Shown here one piece after another: positions 58,140-64,000 of a DNA stretch of 64,000 nt (positions are counted from its first letter, which is position 1; each line of letters starts with the position of its first letter). This stretch comes from Hoeflea sp. (lineage in GTDB: Bacteria; Pseudomonadota; Alphaproteobacteria; Rhizobiales; Rhizobiaceae). The stretch covers positions 434,001 to 498,000 of the forward strand of contig JAHRFE010000028.1 of the NCBI GenBank assembly GCA_019084245.1, given 5' to 3'. The position numbers were made by a program, and so were the translations under genes. The notes under the pieces are model-generated. The model was not told the DNA's origin. It did no database searches and saw only the letters and a list, made by a program, of their open reading frames with translations.

Positions 58140-59132
58140 ATGAAACGCACGCTTTTGAGCTTCCTCGCTATGGCCGCCATGTCGGCGACCGCCATGGCCG
58201 CCGACATCAAGCCGGCAATCATCTATGACCTCGGCGGCAAGTTCGACAAATCCTTCAACGAGGCTGCCTTCAACGGCGCCGAGAAGTTCAAGACCGAGAC
58301 CGGGATCGAGTACCGCGATTTCGAAATCGCCAATGACGCCCAGCGCGAGCAGGCGCTGCGCCGCTTCGCCAAGGACGGCAACAACCCGATCGTCATGGCC
58401 GGTTTCTCCTGGGCCTCGGCGCTCGAGAAGATCGCCGCAGAATATCCGGACACCAATTTCGCCATCATCGACATGGTGGTCGACAAGCCCAACGTGCGGT
58501 CCGTGGTCTACAAGGAACAGGAAGGCTCCTATCTGGTCGGCGTGATGGCCGCCAAGGCGTCGCAGACCGGTACAGTGAGCTTCATCGGCGGCATGGACAT
58601 CCCGCTGATCCGCAAGTTCGCCTGCGGCTACAAGGGCGGCGTGCTGGCCACCAATCCCGACGCCAAGGTGCTTGAAGCCATGACCGGCACGACGCCGGAC
58701 GCGTGGAACGACCCGGTCAAGGGCGGTGAGATCACCAAGTCGCAGATCGACCAGGGCTCCGACGTGATCTATGCGGCCGCCGGCGGCACCGGCATCGGCG
58801 TGCTGCAGACAGCGGCCGACGCCGGCAAGCTCGGCATCGGCGTCGATTCCAACCAGAACGGCCTGCAGCCGGGCAAGGTGCTGACCTCGATGGTCAAGCG
58901 CGTCGATGTGGCCGTCTACAATGCCTTCATGGACGCCAAGAATGACACGTTCTCCTACGGCTTCAGCTCGCTGGGCCTCGCCGAGGACGGCGTCGACTAC
59001 GCCATGGACGACAACAATGCGCCGCTGGTCAATGACGAGATGAAGGCCGCCGTGGAAGCCGCCAAGGCCGACATCATCGCCGGCAAGATCACCGTGCACG
59101 ACTACATGTCGGACAACGCCTGCCCCTATTGA
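58140..59132 (+). CDS. BMP family ABC transporter substrate-binding protein
   Basis: The 330-residue protein has a signal peptide (LLSFLAMAAMSATAMA) and the BMP/PnrA fold: LGGKFDKSFNEAAFNG at the N-terminus, FIGGMDIPLIRKF and DVIYAAAGGTGIGVL in the second half, and GVDSNQNGL. Many members bind purine nucleosides, some other ligands. No lipobox is seen, so it is probably a soluble periplasmic form. The permease and ATPase partners are not in the neighbourhood. Confidence 0.9.
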   Translation: MKRTLLSFLAMAAMSATAMAADIKPAIIYDLGGKFDKSFNEAAFNGAEKFKTETGIEYRDFEIANDAQREQALRRFAKDGNNPIVMAGFSWASALEKIAAEYPDTNFAIIDMVVDKPNVRSVVYKEQEGSYLVGVMAAKASQTGTVSFIGGMDIPLIRKFACGYKGGVLATNPDAKVLEAMTGTTPDAWNDPVKGGEITKSQIDQGSDVIYAAAGGTGIGVLQTAADAGKLGIGVDSNQNGLQPGKVLTSMVKRVDVAVYNAFMDAKNDTFSYGFSSLGLAEDGVDYAMDDNNAPLVNDEMKAAVEAAKADIIAGKITVHDYMSDNACPY

Positions 59133-59260
59133 TGGGTCGGCGGCCTGCGGGCCGGATGAAGGATCGGGACGGCCGGGCAAGAGATTGCCCGGCCGTTTCC
59201 TTGCGCGACACCGCGTCCCCGGTCTATAGCCGGCAGGACGTCGAAACAGGACACAGCACA

Positions 59261-59884
59261 ATGGCCGAGATCCGGACCCACAGGGGCGACATTTCCGATC
59301 AAGCAATGGCGCGCTATACAGGCGATATCGCCATCGACACGGAGACATTGGGCCTGGTGCCGCGACGCGACCGGCTGTGCGTGGTGCAGCTGTCGCCCGG
59401 CGACGGATCGGCCGATGTGATCCAGATCGCCAAGGGCCAGACAAGTGCGCCCAATCTTGTCGCCCTGCTTGAGGACCCGGAAAAGCGCAAGCTGTTCCAT
59501 TTCGGCCGGTTCGACATCGCCGTGCTCTACAATGCCTTCGGCGTCACCGCCACGCCGGTGTTCTGCACCAAGATCGCCTCGCGGCTCTGCCGCACCTACA
59601 CCGATCGCCACGGGCTCAAGGATGTGACCAAGGAGCTTCTCGACATCGATCTGTCCAAGCAGCAGCAATCCTCGGACTGGGCCGCCGAGACACTCACACA
59701 GGCCCAGCTTGAGTATGCCGCCTCCGATGTGCTGCACCTGCATGCGCTCACCCGCAAGCTCACCGAACGGCTGGTGCGCGACGGCCGCGAGGCTCATGCG
59801 GAAGCCTGCTTCGAATTCCTGCCGACCCGCGCCAAGCTCGACCTGCTGGGCTGGGAAGAAACCGACATTTTTGCGCACAGCTGA
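59261..59884 (+). CDS. rnd: ribonuclease D-like 3'-5' exoribonuclease
   Basis: The 207-residue protein has the DEDDy exonuclease domain: IAIDTETLGL, LFHFGRFDIAVL and LEYAASDVLHLH with the tyrosine type Exo III motif. It lacks the HRDC domains of full-size RNase D, as is common for the alphaproteobacterial short form. It should trim the 3' ends of stable RNA. The start at 59261 follows AGGA; an earlier ATG at 59129 overlaps the BMP stop and would add 44 unrelated residues. Confidence 0.9.
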   Translation: MAEIRTHRGDISDQAMARYTGDIAIDTETLGLVPRRDRLCVVQLSPGDGSADVIQIAKGQTSAPNLVALLEDPEKRKLFHFGRFDIAVLYNAFGVTATPVFCTKIASRLCRTYTDRHGLKDVTKELLDIDLSKQQQSSDWAAETLTQAQLEYAASDVLHLHALTRKLTERLVRDGREAHAEACFEFLPTRAKLDLLGWEETDIFAHS

Positions 59885-60103
59885 TGCGGGCGCGCGTCGT
59901 CGCCTTGGCCGGCCGGATCAGTCGGAATGGTCCTGTTGGCGACCTGATTTTCCGGAACGCAAGATGAGCGCGGTCGAAGCGCTCAGGCGGCAATTGCAAA
60001 AGCTCGCCGAATAAATCCCGTGAATCTGAAACTTTCTGCCTGCGGTCTTCGTCTCTTGGAATGTCGGTGCCTCAGCGCCGTTCGATTTTCAAAGGAGATT
60101 GAT

Positions 60104-60526
60104 ATGAAAAAGACACTTCTCGCAGCTTCGGCCAGCTTCGCCATCGGCCTGAGCGGGTCCTACGCGTTAGCCGCAAGCCATGCCGGCATGGGCGTGATGG
60201 GCGAAGATCAGGACGTATCAGGTGGTACGGTCACCGCCTCCTCGGTCACGGCGCCCGCCAATGGCTGGCTCGTGGTCCACCGCACCGACGATGAGATGAA
60301 GCCCGGTCCGGTGGTTGGCTATGCGCCGCTCAAGGCCGGTGAGAACATGGACGCGGCTGCCATCCTGACCGAGCCGGTCGCAAGCGGCGACAAGCTGATG
60401 CTGATGCTTCATGGCGAGGAAGGCGGCACGCGGACGGGTATTTTCGAATACACGCTCGGCGCCACGGAAGACGGCCCGGTCCGCATGGACGGCAAGCTGG
60501 TCATGGTCGTCATCACGGCGAAATAG
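60104..60526 (+). CDS. exported DUF7282-type protein
   Basis: The 140-residue protein has a signal peptide (MKKTLLAASASFAIGLSGSY, cut near ALAASHA). The mature part carries the DUF7282 pattern: VTAPANGWLVVHRTDDEMKPG, then GYAPLKAGENMD and MLMLHGEEGGTRTGIFEY. The function is unknown; the domain is secreted or periplasmic. AAGGAG lies 7 bases before the ATG, which fixes the start; an earlier in-frame start at 60020 has none. Confidence 0.83.
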   Translation: MKKTLLAASASFAIGLSGSYALAASHAGMGVMGEDQDVSGGTVTASSVTAPANGWLVVHRTDDEMKPGPVVGYAPLKAGENMDAAAILTEPVASGDKLMLMLHGEEGGTRTGIFEYTLGATEDGPVRMDGKLVMVVITAK

Positions 60527-61331
60527 GCTGCCACAGCCATTGCAGCGTCCGGACAAGGGTCCGGGCGCTCGCAACCGGTTGGTTCAGAGCGCGTTCGCAA
60601 CGCCGCGGGCAATTTCGGATCGAGACCGGCTGCTTCAAACGAGACCTTCCACCGCCGGCACGCGACTGCGATCCCGCGCGGGCAACCCGCCGGGGTGATG
60701 GGGAGGATTTCAGTCCGGAGGGCCGCACGCGGGCTTTGCCTTCGGAATTGGGTTTGGGTGGTGCATGGTTTGCATGCACCGGGGTGGCGCAACGCGCGCG
60801 CGGCCCGAGATTTGCCGGATGATGTCCGCATCCGACAGGCGTCTGCCTTGCCCTTGAGCTTCGGCCCGGACGAGGCCTTGGCTTTTGGGCGTGGAGCGCG
60901 TCCGGCACGAATCCCGGGGTCAATCACCCCACAATCCGCCACAGGCCCGTCCCGCCGTCCCTACGCTGATCTCGCCTGACGACGAGCTCCGTAGGCGAGG
61001 GCGAGTCCGGTGGCTGGCTTGGCCCGGTCCTCCCGTGAGGGACGACCCGCTGCCAGCGGAGCACGCCGGCCTCCGCCTCCCCCTGGATCCCGCCGCACGT
61101 TACGACGAGGCCAGGAGGCCTTCCTCCCGCCCGGACCGCACCGTCTGCGATCCATCCGGCGGCGGGAGTGACAGGAGTATGGCATGGGTGCGGAAGGCGG
61201 GGATAAAACGAGAGGGATTTTTGGGTAAGGGATTGGAATGGTTGAGGATGGGGTGGGATTTTGTCCACGTTTTGGGGACTGTTGGGTCGTCCAGGAAGGC
61301 TGTTGAAACTGCATTGTGCTCCCCCTCCGCC

Positions 61332-61438
61332 GTCATCCTCGGGCCTGTCCCGAGGATCTACGGGACTATCGGGTTTCCCACTGGACCGGCAGTTGCGGGT
61401 GGCCATCTGTAGATCCTCGGGACGAGCCCGAGGATGAC
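61332..61438. repeat. 30-base inverted repeat, alphaproteobacterial intergenic type
   Basis: Arms at 61332-61361 and 61409-61438 are reverse complements with two mismatches and 47 bases between. Each arm itself contains CATCCTCGGG and CCCGAGGATC, so it is a nested palindrome. Sequences of this kind (TCATCCTCGGG... ) occur as dispersed repeats in alphaproteobacteria. Confidence 0.7.
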
Positions 61439-61618
61439 GAAAACGATGGTCCGGACCCAGCCGAGTCTTCCTCCCTAGGGCCAGCCCCGCGGATCCACGG
61501 GACGCTCGGGTTTCCCGCTGGAGCGGTGGTTACGGGGCGGCCGTCAGTAGACCCTCGCCACAAGGGCGAGGGTGACGGAACGAGGGGGGCGCCCCCAACG
61601 GGACGTCCTCCCAGGCGA

Positions 61619-61657
61619 GTCATCCTCCCTTCTCCCAGAGGGAGAAGGGAGGATGAC
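61619..61657. repeat. perfect 18-base hairpin repeat
   Basis: GTCATCCTCCCTTCTCCC (61619-61636) and its exact complement (61640-61657) surround AGA. It has the same ends (GTCATCCTC...GATGAC) as the repeat at 61332, so it is probably another member of the same family. Confidence 0.65.
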
Positions 61658-61699
61658 GCAAGCGACGAGACCCTAGCAATCATCGGCGCCGCGGCCATC

Positions 61700-61728
61700 A
61701 AAAAACCCGCCGGATCGCTCCGGCGGGG
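61700..61728 (-). terminator. intrinsic terminator after rpsA
   Basis: CCCGCCGGA pairs with TCCGGCGGG around GCGA, followed on the minus strand by TTTTTT. It lies 33 bases beyond the rpsA stop. Confidence 0.85.
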
Positions 61729-61760
61729 TGATGTGTTGGGGCTCCTGAAGAGAGGGCTGA

Positions 61761-63467
61761 CTATTCGTCGCCGCTCTGCTTCTTCAGCGCGGCGCCCAGG
61801 ATGTCGCCGAGCGAGGCGCCCGAGTCGGACGAGCCGAACTGTGCGACGGCCTGCTTCTCTTCGGCGATTTCCAGGGCCTTGATCGACAGGCCGACCTTGC
61901 GGTCCTTCTTGGAGAAGTTGGTCACGCGGGCGTCGAGAACCTGGCCGACCGAGAAGCGCTCGGGGCGCTGCTCGTCGCGGTCACGCGACAGGTCGGAGCG
62001 GCGGATGAACGAAGACAGGTCCTCGTGATCAACCAGGGCCACTTCGATGCCGCCGTCATTCACCGCGGTCACCTTGACCGAGACAACGGAGTTCTTGCGC
62101 AGGTCGCCCGAAGCGGCTGCATCGCCGATCGAATCCTTGCCAAGCTGCTTGATGCCGAGCGAGATGCGTTCCTTGTCGACATCGACGTCAAGCACGACGG
62201 CCTTGACCATGTCGCCCTTGTTGAACTCCTCGATGACCTGCTCGCCCGGACGGTTCCAGTCGAGGTCGGAGAGGTGGACCATGCCGTCGACATCGCCTTC
62301 GAGGCCGATGAACAGGCCGAACTCGGTCTTGTTCTTGACTTCGCCTTCGACTTCGGTGCCGGCAGGGTGGGTCTGGGCGAACACTTCCCACGGATTCTCG
62401 AGTGTCTGCTTGAGGCCGAGGGAAATACGACGCTTGTTCGGGTCGACTTCAAGAACGACCACGTCAACTTCCTGCGTTGTCGACAGGATCTTGCCGGGGT
62501 GCACGTTCTTCTTGGTCCAGGACATTTCCGAAACGTGGATCAGGCCTTCGATGCCCGGCTCCAGCTCGACGAATGCGCCGTAGTCGGTGATGTTGGTCAC
62601 GGTGCCGGTGATGCGCTTGCCGGCCGGGTACTTGACGCCGATGCCATCCCACGGATCGCTTTCCAGCTGCTTCATGCCCAGCGAGATGCGGTGCGTGTCC
62701 TGGTTGATGCGGATGATCTGGACCTTGACGGTCTGGCCGATCGACAGGATTTCCGACGGGTGGTTGACGCGGCGCCAGGCCATGTCGGTGACGTGCAGCA
62801 GGCCGTCAATGCCGCCGAGATCAACGAACGCACCGTAATCGGTGATGTTCTTGACCATGCCTTCAACGGTCTGGCCTTCTTCGAGGTTCTGCACGATTTC
62901 CGAACGCTGTTCGGCGCGGCTTTCCTCGAGCACGGTGCGGCGCGAAACCACGATGTTGCCGCGGCGCTTGTCCATCTTGAGGATTTCAAACGGCTGCGTG
63001 ATGTGCATCAGCGGCGAGACGTCGCGGATCGGGCGGATGTCGACCTGGCTGCGCGGCAGGAAGGCCACGGCGCCATCGAGATCGACGGTGAAGCCGCCCT
63101 TGACCTGGTTGAAGATAACGCCTTCGACGCGCTCCTGCGCATTGAACTTCTCTTCGAGACGGACCCAGCTTTCCTCGCGGCGAGCCTTCTCGCGCGACAG
63201 CATGGCTTCGCCCAGCGCGTTTTCGATCCGCTCGACATAGACTTCGACTTCATCGCCGACCTTCAGCGTGCCGTCCTTGGCCTTGGCGCCGAATTCCTTC
63301 AGCGGCACGCGGCCCTCGACCTTGAGGCCGACGTCGATGATGGCGACGTCCTTCTCGATGGCGATGACGATGCCCTTGGCGACATAGCCTTCGGCGAGGT
63401 CCTGCGTGGCAAGGGATTCAGCAAACAGAGATGCGAATTCCTCTGTCATGTTGGCAGTTTGTGACAT
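61761..63467 (-). CDS. rpsA: 30S ribosomal protein S1
   Basis: The 568-residue protein has six S1 RNA-binding repeats, with clear copies at GYVAKGIVIAIEKDVAIIDVG, VEGVIFNQVKGGFTVDL, VEGMVKNITDYGAFVDLGG, ITGTVTNITDYGAFVELEPG and VEGEVKNKTEFGLFIGLEG. S1 brings mRNA to the 30S subunit. AGGAGA before the ATG at 63467 fixes the start; a start at 63494 is not supported. It follows cmk, its usual partner, with a 139-base gap. Confidence 0.97.
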   Translation of the reverse strand: MSQTANMTEEFASLFAESLATQDLAEGYVAKGIVIAIEKDVAIIDVGLKVEGRVPLKEFGAKAKDGTLKVGDEVEVYVERIENALGEAMLSREKARREESWVRLEEKFNAQERVEGVIFNQVKGGFTVDLDGAVAFLPRSQVDIRPIRDVSPLMHITQPFEILKMDKRRGNIVVSRRTVLEESRAEQRSEIVQNLEEGQTVEGMVKNITDYGAFVDLGGIDGLLHVTDMAWRRVNHPSEILSIGQTVKVQIIRINQDTHRISLGMKQLESDPWDGIGVKYPAGKRITGTVTNITDYGAFVELEPGIEGLIHVSEMSWTKKNVHPGKILSTTQEVDVVVLEVDPNKRRISLGLKQTLENPWEVFAQTHPAGTEVEGEVKNKTEFGLFIGLEGDVDGMVHLSDLDWNRPGEQVIEEFNKGDMVKAVVLDVDVDKERISLGIKQLGKDSIGDAAASGDLRKNSVVSVKVTAVNDGGIEVALVDHEDLSSFIRRSDLSRDRDEQRPERFSVGQVLDARVTNFSKKDRKVGLSIKALEIAEEKQAVAQFGSSDSGASLGDILGAALKKQSGDE

Positions 63468-63606
63468 GAATTCTCCTGGCGACCGCGTAATCATCGTGCG
63501 GTCGGATGCGCCTGGTTGGTGTTGGTCGGACCGGCGATGCCTGTCTGTCCCTGACCTTCATCGAGGCGGGACACATACGGCGCGGGACAGGCTCGCTGGC
63601 GTTCGT

Positions 63607-64000
63607 TCAATGTTCGAGCGCAGTATCCACAAGGTTACGCGCAGCTTCGAACGCGGCTTCTATACCCATTTCGGTTGTATCTAGCAAGTGCGCATCGGAC
63701 GCGGGGCGCAGCGGCGAATCGGTGCGGCCCGTGTCGCGCGCATCGCGCCTTTCGATGTCGGCCAGGATTGCCGCCAGATCGGCGTGCCCACCATTGCCGA
63801 CGATTTCATCATGACGGCGGCGTGCGCGGGTCTGAGGGCTCGCCGTCACATAGAATTTGACAAGGGCATCGGGACAGACAACCGTTCCGATATCGCGGCC
63901 ATCGAGCACCGCACCGGGCGGCATCGCGGCAAAGCCGCGTTGCGCTTCGACCAGGGCCTTGCGAACCTTGGGCATGACCGCGACCTTCGACGCTGCCTCG
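63607..64000 (-). CDS. cmk: cytidylate kinase, N-terminal part beyond the window
   Basis: Only the C-terminal part (about 131 residues) lies in the window; the frame is open across the right edge. The motifs [17 protein letters not shown] and [18 protein letters not shown] are typical of Cmk, which phosphorylates CMP and dCMP. The P-loop is outside. The order cmk-rpsA is usual in proteobacteria. The region near 63975 ([15 protein letters not shown]) is internal, not a start. Confidence 0.92.
   Translation of the reverse strand, partial: EAASKVAVMPKVRKALVEAQRGFAAMPPGAVLDGRDIGTVVCPDALVKFYVTASPQTRARRRHDEIVGNGGHADLAAILADIERRDARDTGRTDSPLRPASDAHLLDTTEMGIEAAFEAARNLVDTALEH

Larger units (their letters stand above)
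60527..61699. other. 1.2-kb GC-rich gap without a gene, with repeats
   Basis: No open frame in this stretch shows a ribosome site and family-like sequence together; those that are open are long only because G+C is high. Two inverted repeats are listed separately, and a third, CCCTCGCC/GGGCGAGGG, lies at 61552-61572. The base composition shifts at 61190-61290 to a run with short G-rich words. It could be decayed sequence. Confidence 0.5.

Noticed and set aside
59964-60014. 16-codon ORF after rnd
   Set aside because: No ribosome site, and no feature other than an open frame.
60585-61412. Several long frames in the gap before rpsA
   Set aside because: They overlap on different frames, have no ribosome sites and are rich in Arg/Pro as expected from random high-GC sequence.

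Overview
The window looks like a chromosomal segment of an alphaproteobacterium of the order Hyphomicrobiales (Rhizobiales), probably a Rhizobiaceae-like genus such as Hoeflea. This is inference from gene content and order. The clues are high-GC housekeeping genes, an Irr-type iron box in front of an MbfA ferritin-like/CCC1 exporter, a TrcR (DUF1013) regulator, adjacent mgsA and glk, a NasT/NasS nitrate switch, and rhizobial-type intergenic palindromes. There is no prophage, IS transposase, CRISPR array or complete defence island.

Layout. 1-6.3 kb: the end of a DUF2244 protein, an Ada-like regulator/methyltransferase, then a minus-strand run mgsA, glk, MsbA-like ABC exporter, dapB, gpmA. 6.4-11 kb: murein endopeptidase MepA, a large GT-C-like membrane protein, and a divergent GT2/GtrA pair. 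11-14.9 kb: a Gfo/Idh/MocA oxidoreductase, an EF-hand protein, nicotinamide phosphoribosyltransferase (nadV), and a strikingly AT-rich orphan membrane protein. 14.9-22.8 kb: a translation block on the minus strand (infC, an ICMT-like methyltransferase, rpmI, rplT, pheS, pheT). pheS and pheT are separated by DUF4160, DUF2442, an exonuclease and two GFA-family genes. infC appears to start with ATT. 23-33 kb: hydrolase, transglutaminase-like cysteine proteinase, MFS transporter, CapD-type dehydratase, mbfA with its Irr box, YiiX-like hydrolase, an epimerase/sugar-transferase fusion and an O-antigen ligase/polymerase-like protein.

33-51 kb: lepA, an EamA transporter, tRNA-Leu(CAG), and a complete assimilatory nitrate regulon on the minus strand: nasT, nasS, nrtA, nrtB, dual-ATPase nrtCD, nirB, nirD, nasA, cysG. 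Between nasS and nrtA lies a compact control region. It has an NtrC-like dyad, a canonical sigma-54 promoter, an ANTAR-type hairpin and a strong terminator. This fits nitrogen-limitation control of initiation plus nitrate-dependent antitermination by NasT when NasS releases it.

51-64 kb: trcR lies just before this part; then acs, a small secreted protein, a 21-codon ORF with a perfect Shine-Dalgarno sequence and its own terminator, a LuxR-type regulator with no clear start, a lipoprotein, tRNA-Ser(GGA), an MsrA homologue that has lost its catalytic and resolving cysteines, a BMP-family binding protein, RNase D, a DUF7282 protein, a 1.2-kb repeat-bearing gap, rpsA and the 3' part of cmk.

No wholly new multi-gene system stands out. 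The best leads are the MsrA pseudoenzyme, the AT-rich orphan gene, the 21-codon ORF unit, and the architecture of the nitrate leader.
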